A stretch of 64,000 nucleotides of DNA from NCBI GenBank assembly GCA_037974335.1, contig CM075760.1:36031609-36095608 (forward strand). The letters run 5' to 3'. Below, one piece after another: positions 51,467-62,010 of this stretch. Source of the stretch: Prionace glauca. Lineage: Eukaryota; Chordata; Chondrichthyes; Carcharhiniformes; Carcharhinidae. The notes below the pieces were generated by a model. The model did no database searches. It saw nothing but the letters and a program-made list of their open reading frames with translations, and had not been told where the DNA came from. The position numbers were made by a program, and so were the translations under genes. Each line of letters begins with the position of its first letter. Position 1 is the stretch's first letter.

Positions 51467-52960
51467 TCAGTCAGAGTATTTAAAGGATCTCTCCTTGTTG
51501 TGAGTAATATTGTGTCTCAGCAGGCTGGACGACTGAGTGAATCCCTTTCCACACACAGAGCAGGGGAATGGTTTCTCCCCAGTGTGAACTCGCTGGTGTA
51601 TCCGCAGTGTGGATGAACTTTTAAATCTCTTTGTGCAGTGAGAGCAGCTGAACGGTCTCTCCTCAGTGTGAACTCGCTGGTGAATCAACAGTTCATGAGA
51701 GCTTTCAAAACCAGTGCCACAGTCAGTGCATTGAAAGGGTATCTCCTGGGTGTGAGTGACTTTGTGTTTCAGCAGGTTGGACAACTGAGTGAATCCCTTC
51801 CCACACACAGAGCAGGGGAATGGTTTCTCCCCAGTGTGAACTCGCTGGTGTTTCCGTAGATTGGATGAACTTTTAAATCTCTTTGTGCAATGAGAGCAGC
51901 TGAAGGGTCTCTCCTCAGTGTGAACTCGCTGGTGAATCATCAGATCCGCAGCACTTTTGAAGCCACGCCCACAGTCAGAGCATTTAAAAGGTCTCTCATT
52001 GCTGTGAGTGACTTTGTGTGTTGTCAGACCAGATGATTGAGTGAATCCCTTCCCACACACAGAGCAGGTGAACGGTCTCTCCCCAGTGTGAACTCGCTGG
52101 TGTACCTGCAGATTGGATGAGGTTTTGAACCTCTTTGTGCAGTGAGAGCAGCTGAACGGTCTCTCCTCAGTGTGAACGCGCTGGTGGATGTTCAAATCCG
52201 CAGCACTTTTGAAGCTGCTCCCACAATCAGAGCATTTAAAGGGTCTCTCATTGCTGTGAGTGACTTTGTGATTCTGTAGGTGGGATGACTGAGTGAATCC
52301 CTTCCCACACACAGAGCAGATGAACGGTTTCTCCCCAGTGTGAACTCGCTGGTGTGTCCGCAGGTGGGTTGACCGATTGAATCCCTTCCCACACACAGAG
52401 CAGGTGAACAGTCCCTCTGCAGTGTGAAAGCGTTTGTGGGACACCAGTTCACCACAGCTTTTGAAACCACTCCCACAGTCAGAGCATTTAAAGGGTCTCT
52501 CCTGGCTGTGAGTGACTTTGTGTTTTAGCAAGCTGGATAATTGAGTGAATCCCTTCCCACACACAGAGCAGGTGAACGGTCTCTCCCCACTGTGAACTCG
52601 CTGGTGTTGCCGCAGGTTGGATGATGTTCTAAATGTCTTTGTGCAGTGAGAGCAGCTGAACGGTCTCTCCTCAGTGTGAATGCGCTGGTGGTCTCTCAGA
52701 TCCGCAGCACGTTTGAAGCCACTTCCACAGTCAGAGCATTTAAAGGGTCTCTCATTGCTGTGAGTGACTTTGTGTCTGAGCAGGTGGGATAACTGAATGT
52801 ATCCCTTCCCACACAAAGAGCAGGTGAATGGTCTCTCTTCAGTGTGACTGCGTCGATGGATTTCCAGGTCACAGGGAGCTCTGTATCTCTTTCCACAGTC
52901 TCCACATTTCCACGGTTTCTCCACAGTGCCGGTGTCCTTGTGACTCTCCAGGTTAAACAA
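51467..52960 (-). CDS. ZNF7: seventeen-finger C2H2 protein, 3'-shortened
   Basis: 497 residues. Seventeen complete fingers plus a broken eighteenth (SFKYSD-stop; the second Cys position is lost). The paralogue start MEKPW reads VEKPW here (ATG to GTG), so the frame would start at the ATG at 52960, giving MFNLESHKDTGTVEKPWKC, a region that is 5' leader in the paralogues. The body is mostly a repeated three-finger cassette: [30 protein letters not shown], with SNERPF, TEERPF and TGERPF linkers. No KRAB. The exon opens at 53283 after CTCGTTTACAG. Promoter module F is shared divergently with ZNF8. DNA-binding role inferred from family; target unknown. Confidence 0.88.
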   Translation of the reverse strand: MFNLESHKDTGTVEKPWKCGDCGKRYRAPCDLEIHRRSHTEERPFTCSLCGKGYIQLSHLLRHKVTHSNERPFKCSDCGSGFKRAADLRDHQRIHTEERPFSCSHCTKTFRTSSNLRQHQRVHSGERPFTCSVCGKGFTQLSSLLKHKVTHSQERPFKCSDCGSGFKSCGELVSHKRFHTAEGLFTCSVCGKGFNRSTHLRTHQRVHTGEKPFICSVCGKGFTQSSHLQNHKVTHSNERPFKCSDCGSSFKSAADLNIHQRVHTEERPFSCSHCTKRFKTSSNLQVHQRVHTGERPFTCSVCGKGFTQSSGLTTHKVTHSNERPFKCSDCGRGFKSAADLMIHQRVHTEERPFSCSHCTKRFKSSSNLRKHQRVHTGEKPFPCSVCGKGFTQLSNLLKHKVTHTQEIPFQCTDCGTGFESSHELLIHQRVHTEERPFSCSHCTKRFKSSSTLRIHQRVHTGEKPFPCSVCGKGFTQSSSLLRHNITHNKERSFKYSD

Positions 52961-53118
52961 TCAGTTAAATCTGACACAGAACACGGGTACAGTCTTTCCC
53001 CACTGTGAATGCTGCGATGTATTTTCAGGCTGTGTAACTGGTTGAAGTTCTTTCCACACTCAGTGCAGTGAAACACTCTCACTCGGGTGTAGTTGTGCCT
53101 TGGTGCTTTTCCAGTCAC
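52696..53118 (-). other. Out-of-frame upstream finger of ZNF7
   Basis: An ORF of 140 codons in another frame carries an intact finger ([36 protein letters not shown]) and reads through into the ZNF7 finger region out of frame. The finger itself is at about 53080-52985. Confidence 0.6.
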
Positions 53119-53678
53119 ATTGACATTAAAGGGCTGTTGACGCAGACAGAACAGAGAAACATTTCTCCTTCCAGATTCATAGGTCTATAATATTCAGGTC
53201 CCGATGAATTGAGTGAGGGTGTCAGATGCTGATATGACGCTTGTTTCAAGATTTTGGTCTGTCAATCCTCACCTTCTCATATCCTGTAAACGAGTTTGAA
53301 AAATTCATCAGTGTCAGTGCAGGATAGAAATTCAGAAAAGACAATTCTAGTTTTTATGGAATATATTTTTCTCTCACTTTCCCCAAAAGCTGTAAATCCC
53401 CATCCCAAACATTCTCCCTCTATCCTCACTCTGCTGTATCTAATATTCACCCTCCCAATTCTCCTGAAGGTGCTGATTCAGGCTGATTAGCAGATCCATG
53501 CTCACTGCTTCCTGTCCTGGACACAGAGAGCTGAAAATCTCCATGCAGGCTGCCAGACAGATATCTGTCTGTATAACCGGACTAACAATGTGTGGAATGT
53601 ACAAACTGGGTTCACTTCCTTTCCCTTCCGTTGCTGCGAGTTACCAATTTCCCCCAGAAAAGTAAGTGTTTTACTCAC

Positions 53679-54246
53679 AGATATTGGCCTCTTTAAGGAC
53701 AGGAGGGAGTTTGAGTCTGTCTGAAGCTCAATCTTCATTCACACAAAGCCAGTGATCTGATTGGCTGGAGGACCAGAGTCCTTCCGGTCATCCAAATCTT
53801 CCCATTGGTCCCATTACCTCAGCATGAAGGTCGGGGGGTGGGATCTCCACCGCGCGAACCCGGGAGCCCCGCCCCCACCCATTGTTCCCTTCCTGGAGCC
53901 AAGGTTTCCAGACAAGCGGCGGCGGCTCCGACCAGAGCGAGAAGCCGCTCGGTGATCTCCCCCTCCCTCCGGCCCGGGACTGCGCAAGTCCAAGGGAGAG
54001 AGGAAGCTGCGCATGTGCGGGACGATGCCCACCCACTGACCTTCGTGCTGCGGTGTTAACCAATGGGAACTCTGGAGGACCGCAAGGCCTCTGGTCCTCC
54101 AGCCAATCAGAGCTCCCCTATTGTCTGAATGCGGAAGTTGGACAATGAGTTTGTTCATTCCTGCCCAGCAAAGCTACTGCTCTCTCTCTCTCTGAATGAA
54201 GATTGAGCTTCAGACAGACTCAGACTTCCTCCTGTCTGCAACATCT
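53679..54246. promoter_or_regulatory. ZNF bidirectional promoter module F (ZNF7/ZNF8)
   Basis: The best-preserved module. The minus exon 1 ends at 53679 (T|GTGAGTAAAAC in sense) and the plus exon 1 ends at 54246 (ACATCT|GTGAGT). Arms carry the dyads TGGAGGACC-N11-GGTCATCCA (53766-53794) and TGGAGGACC-N11-GGTCCTCCA (54073-54101). CCAAT-type boxes are GATTGGCT, CCATTGGTC, AACCAATGG and CCAATCAG. The GC core has CCAAGGTTTCCAGACAAGCG (53899) and an NRF1-like CTGCGCATGTGCGGG near 54008. Confidence 0.78.
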
Positions 54247-54439
54247 GTGAGTAAATCACTTTCTTTTCTCCCCCTTTCCATTTCTTCTCTCATTTTAGAC
54301 TTGAATTTTTAACTTTCAGGTCACCACTCGCTGCCAAAATAAAAATCCTCCTCGCATTCTTCATGTATCTATGTATTACACACATTAGTCTACTCATTTA
54401 TGTCTAAATGTAAAACTTTCTGGGGAAATTGTTGTCTTG

Positions 54440-56550
54440 CAGGAATTGATGACAACAAATAGAAGCAGGAGTGACCACCAGGCCCATCAAGCCTGTCCAG
54501 CCATTCAATCCGATCATGGCTGATCTATTCCATCCTCAACTCCTTTTCTGTGCCATTTCCCCATAGCCTTCTATTCCCCGATCTATCAAATATTTATCCA
54601 CTTCCACTTTAAATGCTTCTAATGATCCAGCCTCCACCACCGTTTGGGGCAGAGAATTCCAGATATTCCCCATCCTTTGCGAGAAAATTTTTTTGTGCAA
54701 CTCAAGTTTAAATGACCGACCCTTTACCTTGTTGCTTGTTCATAAATCTTCCACTGGTGAAAATATCTCACCATCCACCCTGTCAAGCCCCCTCAGGATC
54801 TTATATGCTTCAATAAAGTCACCACTTTGTCTTCAAAACTTGAATACAGATGAATACAGATCTAGACAATTTATTCTGTCTTGGCAGGACCACCCTCTAA
54901 TCCCAGGAATTAACCTGGTGCATCTCCTTTGGACTACCTCCAATGTTATTATATCCTTGTTTAGGTAAGAGGATTAATAATGTACACAGTATTCCAGGTT
55001 AGGCCTCACCAACACCCTGTACAATTGCAACAAAACACCCCTGTTTTTAAACTTCCACCCCTTTGCAATAAAGTCCAAGATGCCATTTTCCTTTTTGGCT
55101 GTTGTGGGACCTGTCTGCTAGCCTTTTGTGATTCATGTGCAAGATCCCTCTGTACTTCATTCAATTGCAGCCTCTCTCCATGGAGATAATCTCCCTTTTG
55201 ATTCCTCCTATTGAAATACATGACCCTATACTTTCACATGTTAAACTCCATTTGCCGGGTTTTCACCCAGTCACTCCATCAATCTATATCCCATTGCAGA
55301 ATCAAACGATCCTCATCAGAACATGTCTGTCCACCTTTCTTCAAATCATTTAGAAACCTTACATTCTGTTCCTTCCTTCAGGTCATTAATTGAATAATGA
55401 ATAATTGCAGGCCAAGAACTGATCCCTGTGGTACTCGACTAGTTACATCTTTCCACTCTGAAAATGACCCATTTATTCCAATTTTCTGTTTTCTATGTGA
55501 CGGCCAGTTTTCAATCCATGCTTACACACTTCCTCCAATTCCATGGGCTTTTACTTTATAGAACATAGAACATAGAACATTACAGCACAAACAGGCCCTT
55601 CGGCCCTCGAGTTGCGCCGATCGCATCAACCCCACCAATCTATAGACCTATCTATAACCCCCAATCCCATTAAACCCCATATACTCATCCAGAAGTCTTT
55701 TAAAAGACCCCAGCGAGTTCGCCTCCACCACCGACGACGGCAGCCGATTCCAATCACTCACTACCCTCTGAGTGAAAAACTTACCCCTAACATCACCTCT
55801 GTACTTCCCTCCCCGCACCTTAAATCTGTGTCCTCTCGTAGCGACCATTTCAACCCGGGGAAATAGCCTCTGAGAGTCCACCCTATCTATTCCTCTCAAC
55901 ATTTTATAAACTTCTATCAGGTCGCCTCTCCACCTTCGCCTCTCCAGGGAAAAGAGTCCCAGCTCCCTCAACCTATCTTCATAAGGCATGCCTCCCAGTC
56001 CAGGCAACATCCTTGTAAATCTCCTCTGCACCCTTTCAATAGCTTCTACGTCTTTCCTATAGTGAGGCGACCAGAACTGCGCACAGTACTCCAAATGAGG
56101 CCTGACGAGGGTCCTGTAAAGTTGCAGCATTACCTCCCGACTCCTAAACTCAATCCCTCGATTAATGAAGGCCAGTACACCATACGCCTTCTTGACCACC
56201 TCCTCCACCTGCGAGGCCGATTTAAGAGTCCTGTGAACCCGGACCCCAAGATCCTTCTGCTCTTCAACGCTACTAAGACCCCTGCCCTTTATAGTGTACT
56301 CGTTCATCCCGTTGGTTCTGCCGAAATGGACTACTACACATTTATCCGCGTTGAAGTCCATCTGCCACTTCTCCGCCCATTCCTGCATCCTATCTATGTC
56401 CTGCTGCAACTTTTGACATCCTTCCAGACCATCCACAACACCGCCGACCTTCGTGTCATCAGCGAACTTGCTAACCCATCCCTCCACTTCCTCATCCAGG
56501 TCATATGTCCCAGTCTCTTATGCAGTACCTTGTCAAATGCCTTTTGGAAA
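54440..56550 (-). mobile_element. Old CR1, interrupted by a younger CR1
   Basis: Minus-strand CR1 3' half: 3' UTR at 54455 (in sense GGGCCTGGTGGTCACTCC-type), C-terminal domain, NRRNQKGDYLHGERLQLNEV trace, up to 55560. It resumes at about 56504 (CAGTCTCTTATGCAGTACCT, then the DFQKAFDKV box). It lies in the ZNF8 intron. Confidence 0.8.
55561..56503 (-). mobile_element. CR1-C LINE, younger 5'-truncated copy
   Basis: Tail (ATGTTCT)n at 55561-55580 and 3' UTR (in sense GAGGGCCGAAGGGCCTGTTT). Open frame 56487-55648 of 279 residues with VSKFADDTKVGG, QMDFNADKCVVVHFGR, RRFTRMLPGLGG and RGKFFTQRVVSDWNRLP. The 5' end is cut just before FADD. It sits inside the older CR1, same orientation. Confidence 0.9.
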
Positions 56551-56770
56551 TCATAGCATCCCTAGAGTGCAGGATGCCATTTGGCTCATCAAGTCTGCAC
56601 TGACTCTCAAACAGAGCATCTTTCCCAGGCCCTCTCCCCATAACCCCACATCTTTACCATACTATTCCTCCTAATCTATATCTATTGGGACTGTCGCGAT
56701 TAGCGGAATTTCACAGTAACTTTATTGCAATGTTAATGTAAACATTACTTGTGATTAATGAATAAACTTT
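56551..56770. repeat. SINE fragments (two tails)
   Basis: 56551-56690 is a minus-strand SINE end (AGTGCAGGATGCCATTTGGC). 56695-56775 is the second tail type in plus orientation (GAATTTCACAGTAACTTTAT ... GAATAAACTTTTAAAAAAAA). Confidence 0.7.
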
Positions 56771-56900
56771 TAAAAAAAAAGGAAATGTCTGCTCTGAATT
56801 TCTATCCTGTACTGACAGTGATAACTTCTACATTGCAGGATAACAGAAGGTGAGGATTTACAGACGGAAATCTCAAACCAAACATCACATCAAAATTTGA

Positions 56901-57137
56901 TTGATCAGGACCAGAATATCATTGGCCTTTGAATCTGGAAGGAGAAACCTTTTTCTATTCTGTCAGCTTCAGAACTTTTTTAACATAAATGTGACTGTAA
57001 AAACACCAAGACACAGACACATCCGAGTGAGAGTGTTCCAGTGCACTGAGTTTGGAAAGAGCTTTTACCAGTTCCACAGCCTGAAAATACATCGCAGCAT
57101 TCACAGCGGGGAGAGACTGTACCTGTGTCCTGTATGA
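56901..57137 (+). other. Upstream finger ORF of ZNF8
   Basis: 78 codons with one finger ([36 protein letters not shown]-stop). The second Cys is Phe, so metal binding is doubtful. It lies in the last exon (acceptor ATTGCAG at 56838) in a different frame from ZNF8. Confidence 0.6.
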
Positions 57138-57184
57138 GATTTAACTGATTGTTTATCCTGGAGAGTCACAAGGACACCCGCACC

Positions 57185-57778
57185 ATGGAGAAACCGTGGA
57201 AATGTGGCGACTGTGGGAGAGGATTCAGTTTCCCATCTCAGCTGGAAATTCATCGGCGCAGTCACTCTGGGGAGAGGCCGTTCACCTGCTGTGTGTGTGG
57301 GAAGGGATACATTCAGATAATTGATTTACAGAGACATCAGCGAATTCACACTGGGGAGAGATCGTTCACTTGCTCTGACTGTGGGAAAGGATTCATTCAG
57401 TTATCCAGTCTGCGGAGACACCATCGAGTTCACACTGGGGAGAGACCATTCATCTGTTCTGTGTGTGGGAAGGGATTCACTCAGTTATTTCATTTGCAGA
57501 ACCACCAGCGAGTTCATACAGGGGAGAAACCATTCACTTGCTCTGTGTGTGGGAAAGGATTCAGTGTGTCATCAAGCCTGCACAGACACCAGCAAGTTCA
57601 CACTGGGGACAGGCCATTCTCCTGCTTTGTGTGTGGGAAAGGATTCAGTGTGCCATCTGCCCTGCGGAGACACCAGTGGGTTCACACTGGGGAGAGACCG
57701 TTCACCTGCACCGTGTGTGGGAAGGGATTCACTCACTCATCCCGACTGCAGAAACACCAGCGAGTTCACAAGTCATAG
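57185..57778 (+). CDS. ZNF8: seven-finger C2H2 protein
   Basis: 197 residues: seven 28-residue fingers plus a final Ser, starting MEKPWKCGDCGRGF and ending KHQRVHKS. All ligands are intact; linkers are TGERPF/TGEKPF with SGERPF after finger 1 and TGDRPF before finger 6. The usual family ending is HK-stop (CACAAGTGA or CACAAGTAA). Here CACAAG is followed by TCATAG, the start of a repeat, which supplies the extra Ser and the stop. No effector domain. Promoter module F, shared with ZNF7, lies 2.6 kb upstream of the exon, with CR1 elements in the intron. Nuclear DNA-binding role inferred. Confidence 0.92.
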   Translation: MEKPWKCGDCGRGFSFPSQLEIHRRSHSGERPFTCCVCGKGYIQIIDLQRHQRIHTGERSFTCSDCGKGFIQLSSLRRHHRVHTGERPFICSVCGKGFTQLFHLQNHQRVHTGEKPFTCSVCGKGFSVSSSLHRHQQVHTGDRPFSCFVCGKGFSVPSALRRHQWVHTGERPFTCTVCGKGFTHSSRLQKHQRVHKS

Positions 57779-57895
57779 AGTCATACAGTGCAGAAGAGGC
57801 CTTTCAGCCCATTAAGTCTGCACTGACAAAACTATACTAAATTTACACTAATCCATTTTCCAGCATTTGACTGATAGACTTTGAACTTCAAAATA
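57773..57895 (-). repeat. Repeat fragment fused to the ZNF8 stop
   Basis: TCATAGAGTCATACAGTGCA then GAAGAGGCCTTTCAGCCCAT, the 3' end of a SINE/LINE family in minus orientation. It starts at the last codon of ZNF8. Confidence 0.75.
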
Positions 57896-57964
57896 TTCAA
57901 AATATGGTTTGAGTGAGGGACTGGGCTTTGTTCACGATCTGAGTGTGTCTGTGCACACACTCAG

Positions 57965-58045
57965 AGGTTGGTCTAGGGGATTTTCACAGTAACTTCATTG
58001 CAGCATTAATGTCAACCTACTTGTGAAACCAATAAATAAGCTTAA
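57965..58045 (+). repeat. SINE tail fragment
   Basis: GGGATTTTCACAGTAACTTC ... AATAAATAAGCTTAAA, the second SINE tail type without a head. Confidence 0.7.
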
Positions 58046-58059
58046 ACTTATCTACAAAC

Positions 58060-58720
58060 TATCATTGAAGCATCCACTGAGGCATGTGAGAGAATGGGCC
58101 TCGGACTAAACATCTGGGAAACAAAGGTTCTCTCCCAGCCCATTCCTGCTCCCTCCTCCCCAGCCCATCAAGATTCACAGTGAGTCCCTGGACAATGTGG
58201 ATCATTTCCCACACCTCGGGGGCCTCCTTTCGGCACAGGACATTGGCGATGAAATCCAGCATCGACTCCAATGCACCAGGGCAGGCTTCAGACACCTGAG
58301 GAAGAGTGTTTGAAGTCCAAGACCTCAAATCCAGCACCAAGCTCATGGTCTGCAGAGCAGCTGTGGTCCCTGCCTTTCTGTATCCATCAGAAACATGGAC
58401 AGTGAACAGCAGACACCTCAAATCCCTGGAGAGATGTCACCAACGTTGCCTCTGCAAAATCCTGCAAATCTCTTTTGACACCAACCAAATAAACAAACTC
58501 AAATTAACTTAGGGGCAAATGCACTGGCAGGATAGGCATACCAAAGTCAGTGTCCTGTCCCAGGTCAAGACCCCCAGTAGTGAGGCACTGGTCACATTTA
58601 ACGAGCTGCGATAGGTGGGCCAACTTGTCCGTAAACTGCACACAAGACTCCTGAAACAAGTGCTATATTCAGAGCTCCGCAATGGGAAGCTGCAGAAAGT
58701 TGCTGATAGGTTTGAGAAAT
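58060..58720 (+). mobile_element. LINE fragment of a third family (RT C-terminus)
   Basis: Plus-strand frames show NVDHFPHLGG, DEIQHRLQCTRAGFRHLRK, VPAFLYPSETWTVNSRHLK, SLERCHQRCLCKILQIS and EALVTFNELR, typical of a non-LTR RT C-terminus ('CETWT...HQRCLRKIL'). Not CR1; the clade is not assigned. At least two frame changes and a stop. Confidence 0.7.
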
Positions 58721-58924
58721 TTTAAACCATTTGTCATTTCAGACAGGAACAGAACTACCAGCAGAGTTAGATGACTCAGAAGCTAACAAGGGAACAGTCC
58801 ACACACATGTGAATGCAGTAGGAGATTTAAACAAGTAATTCTGATTTAGTTTTTTGGATCTTTAAATTACAAGTAAATCAGAATTACTTGTTTAAATCTT
58901 TGAATTTCACAGAATTCTGATTTA

Positions 58925-59660
58925 AATCTGAATTACCCAATTTTAAAATGTATGTTAGCTGTATTTTTAAAAACAATTGTAAATTTAGCCAAAGGCAGGC
59001 TGCTGCAAGGCATGATGGTACAGAGACACTTAAATCAGGCTTCAGAACAACGAAGCCACAAAATGTGCCAATGTTTATCAGCTAAGTTTCTAATAGAAAG
59101 ATTTTCAAGGCATCTTCATGAATAGGATTGATTCACACTGTCCAGATAAGACAATGCCTTCTCAGGCATGAGAACTTGCATTTGTCTGTTTGGCCAGTGG
59201 CAGAGTAAGAACTGGTGGAAACTTTAACTTGGACCTTTGCAGCTAAGCATCTGGGGTTGCTAAGCAATAGGGGAAGTGGAGTCAGCAATAGGGGGAAGAA
59301 GCATTCAGATTCTATGGACAGATTAAATTCTATTGTGTCGAAGGGTAAAATGCAATTGGCTAAATTACATATATAATTAATGATGTTTTTGTACAGAAAA
59401 TGATTGGTTCACACCTCATGAAAGGCGGGAGAATTTGACATGAAGAATGTATAATTGATCTATCCTAAGCATTTTACATCAGAGTTATTGCAGAGATCAG
59501 GATGCTTCTCTTCCAGAGAGGTATTACACTGTCCAATAATAATTCCCTTCAATCGTTGGTCAAATAAAAGATAAGTCTTTAAACTGGGACGCAGGTTTTC
59601 GTGAGTCTTTGTGTTGTCTGAAGGTTTTGGCAATATCTGGTCTCCAGTGGTAATGTCCCC
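58925..59660 (+). repeat. Long dispersed repeat copy 2, LTR-like fossil
   Basis: Diverged partner of 31490-32610 without the SINE: TTTAGCCAAAGGCAGG, GGTTGCTAAGCAATAGGGG, AAATGCAATTGGCT, CAAATAAAAGATAAG and a GTGAGTCTTTGTGTTG end. Clearly old. No coding region is attached. Confidence 0.4.
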
Positions 59661-60296
59661 AGTGTGTTGGGGGCAATGCACTCAGAATAATCATTGAACA
59701 CTCAAGCCTGATTCAATCGACAAACAGTTTATTGAGTTACCGTTACCATTACCACCTGTAAAACTTTTGTTCTTTATCTGGGGTTGAGGTGACAATGACA
59801 GAATTCTCAGTTATTTCAAATTCCTCCAGGCTACATGTAAAATTTCCAGATTTAACTGGTTTGAATAAATCCACAATTATAAACTAAAATAGACACGAGT
59901 TTCCGAGTGATTTAAAAACAAATCAACTGATTGCTGAAAGGGTTAACTTTTCTACAGAGCCTAAAGGGGTGGGGAGTGAGCAGCAAAAACTTGGCACGCA
60001 ATTATGGCACTTTACATAATTTCAAAAAAACTTTCTAACAACAAAACAAACTTGATTTTAAACTTTATCTATTCAGTTTTTTGTTACATTCCTCAACCTA
60101 ATTATTGTAATTTGATCAGTTATAGTTAGGGATGGGTAACTTCTGTGCTTTATAAACTGATTCACTCATTTTGTTAATTCTACATGGGCTCGGAGAATCA
60201 GAACCCAGACTTCTTCATTCTTATCCTTTTTTCCCTCTCCCACCACTCCCTCTGTTTTGGGGAGGGTTGTGGGGATTCCAAATCTCATTTTATTAT
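59661..60296. other. No recognised feature
   Basis: AT-rich; no ORF, RNA gene or assignable repeat recognised. Confidence 0.4.
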
Positions 60297-60420
60297 AAAA
60301 GTGAAATACTGCGGATGCTGGAAAATCTCAGCAAGTCTGACAGTATCTGTGGAGAAAGAATAGAGTCAATGTCTCGAGTCTGGATGACCCTTTATCAGAG
60401 CTCTTATGAAGTGTCATCTA
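60297..60420 (-). repeat. 'Gatgctgg...aaatctcagca' repeat copy
   Basis: TACTGCGGATGCTGGAAAAT then TCAGCAAGTCTGACAG. The minus strand begins CTGATAAAGGGTCATCCAGA, then CTCGAGAC, a decayed hammerhead-like core. Confidence 0.65.
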
Positions 60421-61130
60421 GAGGCGAAATGACTCTATTCTCGAACCATTTTATCGATAGGTTTTGTGTTCTTAGTTTCCAAATGGCAGGTAAGAGACCT
60501 GTCCGGTACCCACTCGATTTTTCACTGGCCATGATGGGGTAAGATAATAACCATTACGATCGACTCTCAGAGGATCCACTTTTCAGTCCAGTGCTACTTG
60601 GAGTATATCTTCACTTCACTGACAATCGGGTCACAAATCAGTCACCGTTTTTATCACAAATTTAAGATAAATTAATTTAAACAATGCCTGAGAACACTTC
60701 TTAATTTCTTAACCAACTACCTACCACTGTTTGTTGATTGGTCAGACCCCACTTTTTACAGATTCAGGTATCTCAGCCACTGAACACCAGCTGGTCCTGG
60801 GATAAGTTTAATTCCAACTCATTCCCAGTAAATATTCTCACCAGGTCCTCTGTCAGGGCCCTGCTCAGCAGCTTTAATGGTCTGTAATTGCAGAAACTGA
60901 GCTGTCACAGGAATACGGTCAAGATAGTCCAGTCCCATAATGCCTCACATTCAATCTGCACTCCTTCAATTATAACAGAATATATGGCTGTATGTAGCCG
61001 CCTCGGCCATGGTCAACCCCAACACTGCCTTCTTGAACTGCTACAAGCCTGTAAATACACCCACAGTGCTATTGGAGTGATTTCCAGCTCCACATTCCAG
61101 ACTTTCACTAACTGTAGGTGGATACCAGAT
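60421..61130. other. Mostly unassigned
   Basis: A stretch at about 60985-61085 (GCCATGGTCAACCCCAACAC ... ACACCCACAGTGCTATTGG) resembles a generic shark repeat but could not be assigned. Nothing else recognised. Confidence 0.35.
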
Positions 61131-61259
61131 TGATATATTCATTCAGCCACATCCAAGGTGAGTTATCCCAATTTCATTATTATCCAGGACAATACATCCA
61201 CAATCTCTTTAAAACAGAAATTCTACATTCCCGTTTGATTTCAGAAATTAACATATTCT

Positions 61260-61620
61260 GTTAGTTTGTTCTTTATTGTCAGTGTCAGGCTGGGGTTGTT
61301 CCCCTTGGAGCAAAGGAGGTTGAGGGGAGATTTGATAGAGGTGGACAAGATTCTGACAGATTTAGAGAAGGTGGACAAAGAAAAACTGCTCCTATTAGCT
61401 GATGGGACAAGGACGAGGGGGACACAGATTTAAGGTTTTGAGTCAGAGATGCAGGGGGCGGAATGTGAGGGAGAATATTTTCTTGCAGCGAATGGTATTG
61501 ACTTGGAACCCGCTCCCTCCGAGGGTGGAGGAAGTGGAAACAATCAATTACAAAGGAAATTGGAAGGGCATTTGGGAGGTTTCAAACAGAAATGCTGACT
61601 AAATATCTCTGACCTTCCTA
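61260..61620 (+). mobile_element. Old CR1 3' fragment downstream of ZNF9
   Basis: TTGAGGGGAGATTTGATAGA, ACAAGGACGAGGGGGACACA and AGAATATTTTCTTGCAGCGA (FFLQR). The same fragment and flank occur in reverse at 24030-24320 beyond ZNF2, so ZNF2 and ZNF9 descend from one duplicated segment. Confidence 0.8.
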
Positions 61621-61827
61621 ACACCCTGTCATTCTGTGATTCTTGTTAAATATCGCAACAAAGCTCAAAGAGCATCAGCCCACTGGAGGCAAAACCATGA
61701 GACCAGCCAGTCCAGCAGAAAGAAACCCTCCCCATTGACCAGCTGTGAGAATGAACAAAATGCAGTCCTGGATGTAACTGAGAGCTGAAACAGTAACAGC
61801 AGAATCCAACCCTGAATATCAATCGTG

Positions 61828-62010
61828 AACTTGTTGGTGTCTCAGCAGCTGGGATGAAATTCTGAACCCTTTCTATACACTGAGCTGGTGAATGGTTTCT
61901 CCCCAGTGTGAACACACTGGTGTCGCCACAGGCTGGTTGAATCACTGCATCCCTTCCCACGTGCAGAGCAGCTGAATGGTTTCTCCTCAGTGTGACCACG
62001 CTGATGTCTC
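61828..62010 (-). pseudogene. Decayed 3' fingers of ZNF9
   Basis: Finger-like units in shifted frames: [37 protein letters not shown], and an ending near 61829 equivalent to the family terminus. About three fingers have been lost from the ZNF9 frame. Confidence 0.75.

Noticed and set aside
58062-58421. Minus-strand 119-residue ORF
   Set aside because: Shadow of a plus-strand LINE RT fragment.
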